From the NCBI GenBank assembly GCA_020638365.1, contig JACKIQ010000001.1, positions 248,001-312,000 on the forward strand: a stretch of DNA of 64,000 nt. Direction: 5' to 3'. Positions 9,185 to 19,013 of the stretch are shown piece by piece. A model generated the notes under the pieces. It was not told the origin of the DNA, searched no databases, and worked only from the letters and a program-made list of their open reading frames with translations. Source of the stretch: Rhodospirillales bacterium (lineage in GTDB: Bacteria; Pseudomonadota; Alphaproteobacteria; Micavibrionales; Micavibrionaceae). The position numbers and the translations under genes were made by a program. How positions within the stretch are numbered: position 1 is the stretch's first letter; every line of letters begins with the position of its first letter.

Positions 9185-10402
9185 ATGGAAGAATTTGATT
9201 CACGCAAGGTCTTCAAGGCCGGAGAAATCATCATCAAGCAGGGCGATCCCGGCGAGTGCGCCTATATTATCGAAGAGGGACAGGTGGTGATCCGCCATAC
9301 CGATTCGGAAGGGAACGAGCACGTCTTGGGCACGCGCGGGGCGAACGCCATGATCGGGGAGATGGCAATTATCGACAACGCGCCGCGGACGGCCACGATC
9401 GTGGCGCTTGAGGATTGCAAGCTTCTGGAGATCAACAAGAAGGATTTCACACGGCGGCTGCAGAGCGCCGATTCGGTGCTGCGGATGGCGACTCAGGTTA
9501 TCCTGACACGCTACCGCGATACGCTGACCCGCGCGGAGATCTGGGGCGAGCGTTACCAATGGCCCCCGGCGGAGATGGTCGAACTGAGCTACGCGGAGAC
9601 GAACGACGCGGTGCAGGCGATCACGATTGCGAACGAATTCAGGGACGCGCTGCTCTCCAAGTACGTCCAGCTTTACTATCAGCCCTTTGTCAATCTGCAG
9701 ACCGGGGAGATCACGGGGTTCGAGGCGCTGATGCGCTGGAACCACCCGAAGAAGGGCTTTATCTCGCCGGCCATCTTTATTCCGGTCGCGGAGGAAAGCG
9801 GCCTGATCATCGAGGCCAGCAAGTGGGCGCTGCACGAGGCGTGCTCTGCGCTTAAACGGATCGAGAGCGCGTTCAAGTCCAAGAACAAGCTTTATATGAG
9901 CGTGAATTTTTCCAGCGCGGATTTTTCATCCGACGATTTCGTGACCAGCGTTTACAACACGATCAGCGAGACGGACGTCGCGCCGGAGCAGGTCCACCTG
10001 GAGATTACCGAGCGCGTCCTGATCATGCAGCCCGACCGGGCGAAGGAGACGCTGCGCACCTGCCGGAAGGCCGGGATGAGCATTGCGATCGACGATTTCG
10101 GGACGGGGTATTCCTCCCTTTCCTACTTGCATTATTTTCCTATCGACACGCTGAAGATCGACCAGACCTTCGTGCGCGACATGCATAAAAACGAGCACAG
10201 CATGGCGCTGGTGAATTCCATCGTCACGCTGGGCCAGAACATGCGGATGACCACTGTGGCCGAGGGGGTTGAGGTGAAAGAAGAAGCCCATAAATTGCGG
10301 GAAATGGGCTGCGAACTGGCGCAGGGATACCTGTTTGCCAAACCGATGAGCGAGAGCGACCTCATCGAGATGCTCAAACACTGGACGCCGTATAAATTTT
10401 AG
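9185..10402 (+). CDS. Cyclic-nucleotide-binding EAL-domain c-di-GMP phosphodiesterase
   Basis: The 405-residue protein pairs an N-terminal cNMP-binding domain (about 1-125) with a C-terminal EAL domain (about 150-395). The first has the phosphate-binding cassette G-E-M-A...P-R-T-A-T, whose Arg normally contacts cAMP or cGMP. In the EAL domain all the usual catalytic motifs are intact: F-E-A-L-M-R-W, S-V-N-F, E-I-T-E, D-D-F-G-T-G, L-K-I-D, A-E-G-V-E and Q-G-Y. An active c-di-GMP hydrolase gated by cAMP or cGMP is the straightforward inference. A GTG seven codons upstream is in frame, but ATG 9185 fits the domain start better. Its 3' end overlaps the convergent EF-hand gene by 29 bases. Confidence 0.92.
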   Translation: MEEFDSRKVFKAGEIIIKQGDPGECAYIIEEGQVVIRHTDSEGNEHVLGTRGANAMIGEMAIIDNAPRTATIVALEDCKLLEINKKDFTRRLQSADSVLRMATQVILTRYRDTLTRAEIWGERYQWPPAEMVELSYAETNDAVQAITIANEFRDALLSKYVQLYYQPFVNLQTGEITGFEALMRWNHPKKGFISPAIFIPVAEESGLIIEASKWALHEACSALKRIESAFKSKNKLYMSVNFSSADFSSDDFVTSVYNTISETDVAPEQVHLEITERVLIMQPDRAKETLRTCRKAGMSIAIDDFGTGYSSLSYLHYFPIDTLKIDQTFVRDMHKNEHSMALVNSIVTLGQNMRMTTVAEGVEVKEEAHKLREMGCELAQGYLFAKPMSESDLIEMLKHWTPYKF

Positions 10403-11330
10403 GGTGCTCCGCCTGAATTAGCTTGTCTACCTGCCCGAAGACCTCTTTCAAATCTGGCTGCCGCGTCCATGTTTTTTTGATCAGGCCGTCCTTGCCGATC
10501 AGAACCGCGAACGGCTCAGTCTTGTCGGGGTTATATGCGGGCCAGACCAAGTCGCTCCAAGGAAAATCATTCATCTTTATGGATGTAATCCCTATAGATT
10601 TGATGCTTTCCGGATTTTCTGAGGATGCGGACAGATAAACCAAGTCCTTTTCAACAAACGACCTTGCCCAAGGTTTTACGCGTTCCCTGAATTCATTTTT
10701 ATCATTTGAGTTCGTAAACTCCAGATAAACGCGCTTACTTCCTATAAATACCGCGATCACCTCGATTCCGCTTTCGATTCCGTGATTTTTTAAACATTCC
10801 TTTTTTTTAATCGCGCCTTTCATTTTTGGGCAGGATGACCACGCCACATCGCGCTTAATGTTCTCTATCTCCAGTTTATCTTTAATAGGCTTTATTTCGG
10901 TTGATTCCTGTTCGGAGATTATGTCGTCCTTATTGGTATCGACAATGTCGAAAGCATATCCGGCCAGCCTTGCCAGCTCCCCGGCGGTCAGTTTTTCATC
11001 GCCGTCGGGGTTCAGGCTAACGTACTTTCTGATATCCTTATATTTGTGCGTCGCGAAGGCCGGGCCATTGGCTTTTTTATAGTTTTCTGAGCGTATGACA
11101 TAGTCGGTTATGTCCAGCATTCCGGGATTCCGCCCTTCGCGGCTGATGATATATAGCTGCTTCTTGATGTACTCCTCTTTTGTCACCGGGACGGGATAGC
11201 TCATAAAACCGAGCAGGACATAAGGAATATCCCCGGCGGTTTTGTAGGGGTTGGCACGGGGTTCCTGTGCCTGCGTATAAAACGGAAGAAGGGCCAGTAC
11301 ACCGAGAGACAGAATTAATGCTAACCGCAT
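10374..11330 (-). CDS. Secreted EF-hand protein with DUF4174-like C-terminus
   Basis: A 21-residue signal peptide (M-R-L-A-L-I-L-S...) precedes a 318-residue protein. Two calcium-binding-like loops are visible: L-N-P-D-G-D-E-K-L-T-A-G-E-L near residue 110 and V-D-T-N-K-D-D-I-I-S-E-Q-E near 134, a paired EF-hand. The last 45 residues (P-F-A-V-L-I-G-K-D-G-L-I-K-K...) resemble the thioredoxin-like DUF4174 family. It is the last gene of the exporter/cyclase operon, 12 bases after the cyclase. A periplasmic calcium-responsive role is inferred from the domains only; no enzyme motif is seen. Confidence 0.65.
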   Translation of the reverse strand: MRLALILSLGVLALLPFYTQAQEPRANPYKTAGDIPYVLLGFMSYPVPVTKEEYIKKQLYIISREGRNPGMLDITDYVIRSENYKKANGPAFATHKYKDIRKYVSLNPDGDEKLTAGELARLAGYAFDIVDTNKDDIISEQESTEIKPIKDKLEIENIKRDVAWSSCPKMKGAIKKKECLKNHGIESGIEVIAVFIGSKRVYLEFTNSNDKNEFRERVKPWARSFVEKDLVYLSASSENPESIKSIGITSIKMNDFPWSDLVWPAYNPDKTEPFAVLIGKDGLIKKTWTRQPDLKEVFGQVDKLIQAEHPKIYTASSV

Positions 11331-11342
11331 GTTGCTTTTATC

Positions 11343-13682
11343 CTATTTCTCCTTCGCCTCGAAGACGGCGTCCCAGTCGGATGGGAGGTCCGTTGTTTTC
11401 AGGTCTTCGATGCGGGCGCGGAGCAGATCGTAATACTCGTCCAGCGGGCAGCCCAGCGGGGCGGAGATGTTTTCGCACAGGGCGAGCGCGGCGAGCGCCC
11501 CTTCGAAATCGCGGGCGCGGTACTTGTCGATCAGGGTTTCGTGCTCGATGGACCATTTGCCGAAATCGCCGTGGGATGCGTAATCGGGATCTCCCAGAAG
11601 GGCGAAGATGCGCACGGCGTGGCTTTTGCCGACGACGCGGATGAGGTCTAGCTCCAGCGCGGCGAAGGTCGGGACATCGTTGCGAACCTCTTCGGATATT
11701 ATGATAGACACGCCGTAAAATTTCGTCAGCCCCTCCAGCCGCGAGGCGAGGTTTACCGGATCGCCGAGCGCGGAATAGGCGAAACGCTGTTTCGAGCCCA
11801 TGTTGCCCACGGCGCAGGCTCCAGCGGCGATGCCGATCCCGGTCTGGAGGATGACCGCCGGGCGGTCCTGCGCCTTTGCCTCCTGCTCTATCCTTTTATT
11901 GACCGGTTCGAGCGCCTTTTGCATCCGCAGGGCGGCGCGGCACGCACAGGCTGGGTGATCGGGAACGTCGCGCGGGGCGTTCCAGAAGGTCATCATCGCG
12001 TCGCCGATATATTTATCGACGGTGCCGCGTTCGGCCAGAACGATATCGGTCATGGAGGTCAAGAATTCGTTCATCAGGTTGATGAGCTGCTCGGGGCTCA
12101 GGCCCTCGGAAATCCTGGTGAATTTGCGGATATCGGTAAACATGACGGTGATGGTGCGGGTTTCCCCGCCCAGCCGCAAATTTCCGGGATTTTTTTCCAG
12201 ATCGCGCATGACGTCGGGCGCCACGTACATGCCGAAAGCCTGCCGGATCTGGCGGCGGAGGGATTCTTCCCGCGCGTAGGAGAGCAGAGTCGAAACGATG
12301 AAAATCGTGATTACGGAGAAACTGGGATAAACGGGATCGAGAAGAAGGCCGGCCTGCGTATACTTCCAGTACGCGCCCAGAAACGAGATCATTACAAGGC
12401 CAACGCACAGGCTGGTCGACACCATCACGCCGACAAAGGGAGCGAACAGGATGAAAAACAGGCCCGCGACCAGAATATAGACCATTTCCGCGGCGCGGGC
12501 GATTTCCGGTCGCAAGAGATATTTTTCCTGCAAGACCTGTTCGATCGCGTTGGCGTGAATTTCAACACCGGGACGGAAAGGCTCGATCGCGGTAGAACGG
12601 AGATCCTTCAGCCCTTCAGCGCTGGTTCCGATCAGGACAATTTTATCCTTTATCAGCGGCTTGGCCTCCTCGTGATATTGCGTATCGAGTATCTTGCGTG
12701 CCGAAACGTAGTCCTGCCGTTCACAGCCGAAATGACCGCTTTTAACTTCATACTCGTTGCAGAAATGGCGGAAGTACAGGAAGATCATGCCATCGCTTTC
12801 TACGGGAATGGCCCGTTTGCCAAAGGTAATTCGGTAGGCTGTGTCTATCTCCTTGCGTTTTTCCTGCGGCAGTTCGACAATTCGCGCTACGCCTTTGCGC
12901 CCGAGTTCCGAAACACGCAAGGCCGCTAGAGAGAGCGATGGGTAAGTGGCCTCTCCGTCCGAGAAAATCATCCCCGCGCGCCGCAGCACGCCGTCCGGAT
13001 CGACGCTGGCCATGAAGCTGCCGTTATCGGCGGAGCTTTTCGTAAAAAGCGGGAGATTGTCGGTCGCAGCCTCGAAACGCGGGGCAAAATTTATGAAGGA
13101 TTGCTTGGTCGTGTCGGAATCGAACTGGATTTTATTGCGGCTGAAAGGCTTGATCCGGCTGCGGTCGGTCCGTCCCCATGAAAAAGCGGTGATGAACCTT
13201 CCTGATTCCTTGATCGACGCGGCAAACATCGCATCATGGTCGAACATGTTGTTCATATCGTCCGGATCGACTGAAGACCGCGTGTTTAACTCCGTATCAA
13301 AGAAGTTTCTTGAGATATCGTCCTTTGGAAGATTTTCAAGGAAATATTTCGGCGAGGTTCGGTCGGGTTCTGCCATCACGCCGTCCATGACGATGACCTT
13401 TGCCTCCATCATCGTCAGGTTGTTTACGAGATCGGCCATAATGTTACGCGGCCAAGGCCATTGGCCGTATGTTTCGAGCGCGAGTTCGTCGATATCCACG
13501 ATAATAACGGAATCGCCCGCAGGTCTAGGAGAGAGGCGGTTGAAGGTATCAAAAACATCGTGCTGCATACGCATACGGACGTGGTGGTCGGAAATACTAA
13601 AAACAGTCAGAAAAATAAGGAATACCAGCAGAAAAATGATATGGATCGTTTTCCAGCGGTCCTGTCCGATGTTGGAAAGCAT
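11343..13682 (-). CDS. CHASE2-domain class III adenylate/guanylate cyclase
   Basis: The 779-residue protein starts with a membrane helix (about 13-30), followed by an extracytoplasmic CHASE2 sensor domain (about 35-390; D-E-x-x-L-E-x-Y-G-Q-W-P-W-P-R is its N-terminal hallmark). Three membrane helices (about 395-470) lead to a class III cyclase domain (about 510-690). Catalytic features are F-T-D-I-R-K-F (metal Asp), K-Y-I-G-D-A-M-M (Lys and second metal Asp), and Y-S-A-L-G-D-P-V-N-L-A-S-R-L-E (base-selecting Asp, transition-state Asn/Arg). The Lys...Asp pair favours ATP, hence cAMP. It is co-directional with and 52 bases after the type I secretion genes. Confidence 0.92.
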   Translation of the reverse strand: MLSNIGQDRWKTIHIIFLLVFLIFLTVFSISDHHVRMRMQHDVFDTFNRLSPRPAGDSVIIVDIDELALETYGQWPWPRNIMADLVNNLTMMEAKVIVMDGVMAEPDRTSPKYFLENLPKDDISRNFFDTELNTRSSVDPDDMNNMFDHDAMFAASIKESGRFITAFSWGRTDRSRIKPFSRNKIQFDSDTTKQSFINFAPRFEAATDNLPLFTKSSADNGSFMASVDPDGVLRRAGMIFSDGEATYPSLSLAALRVSELGRKGVARIVELPQEKRKEIDTAYRITFGKRAIPVESDGMIFLYFRHFCNEYEVKSGHFGCERQDYVSARKILDTQYHEEAKPLIKDKIVLIGTSAEGLKDLRSTAIEPFRPGVEIHANAIEQVLQEKYLLRPEIARAAEMVYILVAGLFFILFAPFVGVMVSTSLCVGLVMISFLGAYWKYTQAGLLLDPVYPSFSVITIFIVSTLLSYAREESLRRQIRQAFGMYVAPDVMRDLEKNPGNLRLGGETRTITVMFTDIRKFTRISEGLSPEQLINLMNEFLTSMTDIVLAERGTVDKYIGDAMMTFWNAPRDVPDHPACACRAALRMQKALEPVNKRIEQEAKAQDRPAVILQTGIGIAAGACAVGNMGSKQRFAYSALGDPVNLASRLEGLTKFYGVSIIISEEVRNDVPTFAALELDLIRVVGKSHAVRIFALLGDPDYASHGDFGKWSIEHETLIDKYRARDFEGALAALALCENISAPLGCPLDEYYDLLRARIEDLKTTDLPSDWDAVFEAKEK

Positions 13683-13734
13683 GGCCCTGTCCTTAATTAC
13701 ATATGTGCGTTTTCGACCCTGTATGCGGGGTATT

Positions 13735-15048
13735 CTAGCGCTCGATCAACGCGCGGTCCATCGTCCGACGGAGCGGTTTAAGCAGATAATACATGATCGT
13801 GCGCCTGCCCGTCACCACATTCACCTCGGCCACCATGCCGGGCGTGATGGGCAAGGGACGAGACGCTTCGCCAAGATGGTTCTTCTCAGTTTTCACCTCG
13901 ATCTCGAACATGATGTTACCGTCCTGATCGCTCGTGCTGTTGGCGGCGATGCGGGTGAGTTCGCCGTCCAGAGCGCCGTAAATCTGCGAATCGTAGGCCG
14001 TGATCTTGACCTTGACGCTCTGGCCTTTGTGAAGAAACGCGACGTCCGAGGGTTGGACACGGGCGATGATTTTCAGTTCATCGTCGACCGGAACGATTTC
14101 GACCAACTTCATCGCCGGCTCGATCACACCGCCGACGGTTTTCAAGCGAATGGCGTTCACAAGCCCATCGACGGGGGCACGGATTTCGGTACGGTCAACG
14201 CGGTCGCCAATGGATTTCAGGCTTTCATCAAGAGCAGCGACCTGCGTTTCGACTTCGCTGAGTTCCGAGAGCGCGTTCGAGCGGAATTTGTCGGTCTGGC
14301 TCTGGCGTTCATTTTTGACGGCGGCAAGATCGGCGTCCAGCCCTTCTTTTTCCTTCGAACGGGCGGCGATCTGGCCGTTGATGTCGGAGAGTTCCCGTTC
14401 GAGCCTGATCTGTTCGAGCTTGGGTACGGCGCGCTTGGCCACCATATCGCGCGTGATGGACAGTTCCTTGTTCAATCCTGAACGGCTTGAGGCCAAACGG
14501 TTGATTTCCGCCTTGACTTCTTCCAGGTCTGCGGCCGCCTTGTTGATGCGTTCATCGAGGATGGAATAGGACGTGGCCAATTCTTTCTGACGCGATTCAA
14601 AAAGCGCCTTTTCATTCGCCGCGACCTTCGGTGCCTTTTCAATTATCTCCTGCGAAGGCGTGAAGGCCGTTCCGTCCGCTTCGGCCCGCAAGCGGGCTTT
14701 CTTGGCGCGCAAGGCCAGAGAACGGGCCTCGGTCCCGCGTTCCTCCGAAGAAAACTGAACGTCGCTTATGCGCAGAAGGACCTGCCCCTTGGTTACGCGG
14801 TCTCCTTCGGAAACCAGAAGCTCCTGCAATATCCCCCCTTCGAGACTCTGGACGACCTGTATTTCGCGGGAGGGCACGACCTGCCCCTGCCCGCGCGCTA
14901 TTTCCTCAATCCGGGCAAGGCTGGCCCAGATGATAAAGACAGTCACAAAGGCGGCCATCGCCCCGAGCAAGACAAGAGCCGGGCGGTAGGGTTTTTCCCG
15001 GATCGCGGATTCAAGCTCGTTCATGAAGGCGGATTCGCGGACGTTCAT
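13735..15048 (-). CDS. HlyD-family type I secretion adaptor (LapC/PrtE-like)
   Basis: The 437-residue protein has one membrane helix (about 24-45), then the biotinyl-lipoyl-like segment (Q-V-V-P-S-R-E-I-Q-V-V-Q-S-L-E-G-G-I), a long coiled coil (about 120-280), and a C-terminal beta domain with the T-P-G-M-V-A-E-V-N-V-V-T-G-R-R signature. It is a membrane-fusion protein bridging the ABC exporter in the inner membrane and the outer-membrane channel. It begins one base after the ABC transporter stop, so the two are translationally linked. Confidence 0.93.
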   Translation of the reverse strand: MNVRESAFMNELESAIREKPYRPALVLLGAMAAFVTVFIIWASLARIEEIARGQGQVVPSREIQVVQSLEGGILQELLVSEGDRVTKGQVLLRISDVQFSSEERGTEARSLALRAKKARLRAEADGTAFTPSQEIIEKAPKVAANEKALFESRQKELATSYSILDERINKAAADLEEVKAEINRLASSRSGLNKELSITRDMVAKRAVPKLEQIRLERELSDINGQIAARSKEKEGLDADLAAVKNERQSQTDKFRSNALSELSEVETQVAALDESLKSIGDRVDRTEIRAPVDGLVNAIRLKTVGGVIEPAMKLVEIVPVDDELKIIARVQPSDVAFLHKGQSVKVKITAYDSQIYGALDGELTRIAANSTSDQDGNIMFEIEVKTEKNHLGEASRPLPITPGMVAEVNVVTGRRTIMYYLLKPLRRTMDRALIER

Positions 15049-15049
15049 G

Positions 15050-17305
15050 TCAGGCCGACCCTCCCTGAACCTTTATCTTTCCGCTCTGAAGGGCGGCGAT
15101 GACTTCGTCTCGCGGGCCGTCCATGACGACCGTTCCCTGATGCATCAGGATGAGACGATCGACCAGCGGCAACATCGACTGTTTATGCGTAATCATAATG
15201 AAGGTGCGTCCGTGCAAGTTGCCGCGCACATAGTCGCAGAATACGTTTTCCGCCTGCATGTCCATGGCGTTTGTCGGTTCGTCGCATAAAAGGATGCGCG
15301 GATTGGTGAGCATGGCGCGGGCGAGCGCCACGGCCTGCCTTTGTCCGCCTGAGAGGAACTGCCCCATTTCACCGACCGGAGCATCGTAACCCATCGGGTG
15401 ATGCGAGACAAAATCGTGCACGCCTGTGATCTTGGCGATGCCCAAAACCTGTTCCTGCGTCGCCTGCGGGAAGCCGGCGGTGATGTTCTCCCGCACGCTG
15501 CCGCTGAAGAGGACAACGTCCTGCGCAATGCAGGCCATCGCACGGCGCAGGTCGGCCGGATCTATCTGGCGAACATCGGTGCCGTCGATACGGATCGTTC
15601 CCTCCTGCGGGTCATAGAGTTTCAGCATCAAGCGGGCGATGGTACTCTTCCCCGAACCGATGCGCCCTATTATCCCGACCCTTTCCCCGGGGCGGATTTC
15701 AAAAGACACGTTGTGGAGAACGGGGACAGGCGCGCCGGGATAAGCGAACGCGACCTTATCGAAGACGATATTCCCCTGCAGGTCAGGGCGGTGAAGGAAA
15801 TTCCGGCTGACCGGGCGCTCGACCGGCTTTTGCATCAGGCCGTTGAGGGTATTCAGAGCGCCCTGCGCCTGATGGTAACGGGTCATGAGGTTCGCCAGCT
15901 GGCCGATGGGCGCGATCGCCCGACCCGCAAGAATGACGCTGGCTATGAGCGCTCCGACAGAAAGGCTGCCCTCCTGCACCATATACATGCCGATCAGGAT
16001 CAGGACCACGGATGCGGATTGCTGCACGAGAAGCGCGATGTTCACGCCGAGGGCGGAAAGAAACCGGGACTCGCGGGCAGTGTCCGCGTTCTCTCCAACC
16101 TGATTTCCGTAGCGAACACGGAAACGGCCATCGGCGCCGATCGTCTTGATCGTCTCAAGCCCCTGAATGGTTTCAACAAGGAGACCGTGTCGGGTTTCGG
16201 CTGTCTGGGCCGAGCGGCGGACGGATTTTTTCAGTCGAAGCTGTATGAGGTAGCTGGCTGCGCCCACCAGAATCATCAGGGCGACAAGCATGTAGGCCAA
16301 AGGAGCGCCGATGCTCAATATGACCAGCAGGAAAATCAGGGTAAAAGGCAAATCCACGAAAGCGGTGATCGTGGCGGAGGTCACAAACTCGCGTACCGCG
16401 TCGAAATCCCTCAGCATGTTGGCAAAAGCCCCGCTGGAGGGAGGGCGCTCGGACAGGCGGATATTCAGGAGTTGGTCGTAGATGCGGCGCGCGGCGCGGA
16501 TGTCGATCTTGCGTCCCGCGAAGTCGATCAGATAGCCCCGAAGCGTCCTGAAAAGAAAATCGAAGGCGAAAGCTGTCAGCGCCCCGATCCCCAAAACCCA
16601 GCCGGTTTCGATCGCGTTGTTGGGTAGAACGCGGTCATAGACGTTCATTACGAACAACGGGCTGGCCAGGGCGAGGATGTTAATAAAGACGGAGGCGAGG
16701 ATCACGAAACCATAAATTCCTGAACATTCCCGAATCAGGCCCCAGAACCAGTGATTTCCGGCTGCGTCCTCCATTCCGCGTTCGGGCTTATGGAAGTCCG
16801 AGGCGGGGTGGCAGTAAATGGCGTAGCCCGTAAATCCCTTGTTCAGCTTTTCATGATCGACGGTTTTTACAGCCTGAGTTTCAGGAAGATATATCCGCGC
16901 GGCACGGCCCGTTTTGTCGCGTTCCAGAAGGATAACCGGGTGACCGCCCTTAAGAAAAATCAGGCAGGGAAGGACGGCTTCGGGGATGGCGTGCAGGTTT
17001 TTCTGGCGGACGATTGCGGCATTCAGCCCCAGATTCTCGGCAGCTTCGCAGAAAAGATTCGGACCCATCGGTTCGTCGTCCAGAGGCAGCCCGGCACGTA
17101 CGGAGTCCGCGGAGCGGGCATGTCCGAAAAGCTTGAAGAAATGGACGAGACATTCGAGAAGCGGATCGACGTTCGCCCCAACCGGACCTTCTTCTCCAGA
17201 GCCGTCATCTGTATCCCCTGTTTCTTGAGCGGAATCGAATTGCAGCGCATGCTTTCCCTGCTTCCGGGGGGGAGTAATTCTTCCAGTTGTGCGTCTTCCG
17301 GTCAT
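15050..17305 (-). CDS. Type I secretion ABC transporter (LapB/LssB type)
   Basis: The 751-residue exporter has three parts. An N-terminal C39-like domain (about 45-170) lacks an obvious catalytic Cys and should bind rather than cleave substrate. A six-helix membrane domain covers about 190-470. The ATPase domain has Walker A G-R-I-G-S-G-K-S-T, signature L-S-G-G-Q-R-Q and Walker B I-L-L-C-D-E-P-T. This layout is that of the LapB/LssB subfamily that exports large RTX-type adhesins. The first 40 residues are polar and of no known family, so a later start is possible. No RTX substrate gene is present in this window. Confidence 0.93.
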   Translation of the reverse strand: MTGRRTTGRITPPRKQGKHALQFDSAQETGDTDDGSGEEGPVGANVDPLLECLVHFFKLFGHARSADSVRAGLPLDDEPMGPNLFCEAAENLGLNAAIVRQKNLHAIPEAVLPCLIFLKGGHPVILLERDKTGRAARIYLPETQAVKTVDHEKLNKGFTGYAIYCHPASDFHKPERGMEDAAGNHWFWGLIRECSGIYGFVILASVFINILALASPLFVMNVYDRVLPNNAIETGWVLGIGALTAFAFDFLFRTLRGYLIDFAGRKIDIRAARRIYDQLLNIRLSERPPSSGAFANMLRDFDAVREFVTSATITAFVDLPFTLIFLLVILSIGAPLAYMLVALMILVGAASYLIQLRLKKSVRRSAQTAETRHGLLVETIQGLETIKTIGADGRFRVRYGNQVGENADTARESRFLSALGVNIALLVQQSASVVLILIGMYMVQEGSLSVGALIASVILAGRAIAPIGQLANLMTRYHQAQGALNTLNGLMQKPVERPVSRNFLHRPDLQGNIVFDKVAFAYPGAPVPVLHNVSFEIRPGERVGIIGRIGSGKSTIARLMLKLYDPQEGTIRIDGTDVRQIDPADLRRAMACIAQDVVLFSGSVRENITAGFPQATQEQVLGIAKITGVHDFVSHHPMGYDAPVGEMGQFLSGGQRQAVALARAMLTNPRILLCDEPTNAMDMQAENVFCDYVRGNLHGRTFIMITHKQSMLPLVDRLILMHQGTVVMDGPRDEVIAALQSGKIKVQGGSA

Positions 17306-17323
17306 TGCGCGGCGCCAATCATC

Positions 17324-18757
17324 TTATTCTTCCCGGGACTGTCCGGCGGCAGGCTCCGTTTGCTCGGCTGATTGCGGCACGCTCTCCGCAGATTTTATGT
17401 CCATGCTTTCGTTTTGAGCCTTATCCTTCCTGGCGGCCTCCGCCTTTTCGCCGCTCATGAGTACGCGATCAAGGGTTCCCTGCGCCGCCTGCACAGCATA
17501 TTCGGAAAGAAGGCCGCGGTAACGCGCATCCGAGAGTTCGATCCGCGCCTTGTAGAGCTGGCTTTCGGCGCGCATGAGATGGAGAAGGCCAACACGTGCG
17601 CTTTCAAACTGAAGTTTGTAGTTGGACAGCAGTTTTTCGTTCAGGGTCACCCGTTCAACGGCAAGATCGCGTTTTTGTGTAAAGGTTTTCAGGTCGGCAT
17701 AGGCCTGCGTTACGGTTTTTTCAAGACTGCGGCGCAGTTCTTCAAGCTGCGCCTGTGCGCCCCGGTACTCCGCGCTGCTGCGTTCGACGGACGCCTCCTG
17801 CTCGCCGCCGGTCGCGAATATCCAGTTCATGCGCACGACCGCGCGCGCATCTTCGACTTCACCTCCGATTACGTCTTTCTTGTCGCTTCTCAAGTATGAG
17901 AGTTCGCCCGTTACGTCCGGAAAATAACCTGCTTTCTGCGCTTCCAAATCCATTTTTGCAGCTTTCGATTCCATCTCGGCTGCCTTAAGAGCCGGATGAG
18001 AAGAAATAACCGCCTGTATTTCGGCGCTGAGGTCCTGCGGAATTCGAACGCGCAGGGAAGCAGGGCGCACAAGGCTTTCGCCCGGCATGCGGCCCGTAAC
18101 CTCCTTATAGTCGGCTTCAGCTATCTTCAGAGCGCTTTCATAATCGTTTACCAGGCCGTTCATGACTATCACGACGTCCTGCGCCTGCTGCGCCTCGCTT
18201 TCATCGGAGACGCCTTCTTCCACCATGGCCAGTATACGCTCGTGGTAGGAAACCATGCTGGCGCGTTGCTGCTTCAAATAATCCAGCGCGGCCCGGGAAC
18301 GCATTACCTCAAGATAGGCGGAGGTAACGCGAAAGAGCAGACGTTCGCGGACATCCGCAATATTGCTTTCAAAGGAGCGGACACGCGCTTTTGCCGCTTC
18401 GATCCTGTTGCTTGTTTCATTTCCGTCAAAGATACTCTGGCGCAAGGCGACCATTCCTTCGCCGTAACCGGAATAGGCCGCCCCGCGGTCAACGCTCAGC
18501 CCCCGGCTCGTCGCATTGTCCTGATAGACCCGGCCCAGAGTCACCGAAGCCGATATTTCAGGGTAAACGCCGGATTCCTCCATATCCTGCTCATGCCGGG
18601 CCGCTTCGAACCGGGAGGCGGCAACGTCAAGGGTCGGGTTGTTTCCAAGCGCTTCTTCCACCGCTTCCATCAAGGTCTCGGCACGAACAGGGGCGCCCCA
18701 TACAAGGAAAGCCGCACACAAAGTAAAAAATGATCTGTATTTACAGAGCGGGTTCAT
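17324..18757 (-). CDS. TolC-family outer-membrane channel (type I secretion)
   Basis: This 477-residue protein has a signal peptide (about 1-26, ending V-R-A-E-T) and the two long helical repeats of the outer-membrane efflux family. Typical segments are A-L-x-N-N-P-T-L near the N-terminus and N-x-x-x-x-x-A-x-A-R-V near residue 110. It forms the outer-membrane tunnel for the ABC/HlyD exporter encoded next, and is the first gene of that operon. A 50-residue Lys/Glu/Ser-rich C-terminal tail extends beyond the channel domain and would face the periplasm. Confidence 0.92.
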   Translation of the reverse strand: MNPLCKYRSFFTLCAAFLVWGAPVRAETLMEAVEEALGNNPTLDVAASRFEAARHEQDMEESGVYPEISASVTLGRVYQDNATSRGLSVDRGAAYSGYGEGMVALRQSIFDGNETSNRIEAAKARVRSFESNIADVRERLLFRVTSAYLEVMRSRAALDYLKQQRASMVSYHERILAMVEEGVSDESEAQQAQDVVIVMNGLVNDYESALKIAEADYKEVTGRMPGESLVRPASLRVRIPQDLSAEIQAVISSHPALKAAEMESKAAKMDLEAQKAGYFPDVTGELSYLRSDKKDVIGGEVEDARAVVRMNWIFATGGEQEASVERSSAEYRGAQAQLEELRRSLEKTVTQAYADLKTFTQKRDLAVERVTLNEKLLSNYKLQFESARVGLLHLMRAESQLYKARIELSDARYRGLLSEYAVQAAQGTLDRVLMSGEKAEAARKDKAQNESMDIKSAESVPQSAEQTEPAAGQSREE

Positions 18758-19013
18758 AGACGCATCAAACTCAAGAACAAATTCAGACTGGAACGCAGGA
18801 GAAATAATTAAGACATAGAAAGAGGAGGCTTTGGGAAAAGCCTGATATATATACAGGTTAGTTTAGATTTTCCTCACTTTCAAGATTACGACAAGTTTAT
18901 CCCGATTTATTTGTATCACGCCTCTTCACAAAGTGCGGAAGATGGGGCATCCTCAGTTTCGATATCATGCATTCATGCCCTATTTTCGGGCTATAAACGG
19001 CAAGGAGCTTATC

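Noticed and set aside
12946..14481. Long plus-strand open frame (511 codons)
   Set aside because: It lies antisense to the cyclase and HlyD genes, whose domains are clear, and it has no ribosome site or family pattern. Open frames like this are common opposite GC-rich genes.
15398..16627. Plus-strand open frame of 409 codons
   Set aside because: It is antisense to the ABC transporter ATPase and membrane domains. It is rich in Arg/His/Gln and shows no domain.
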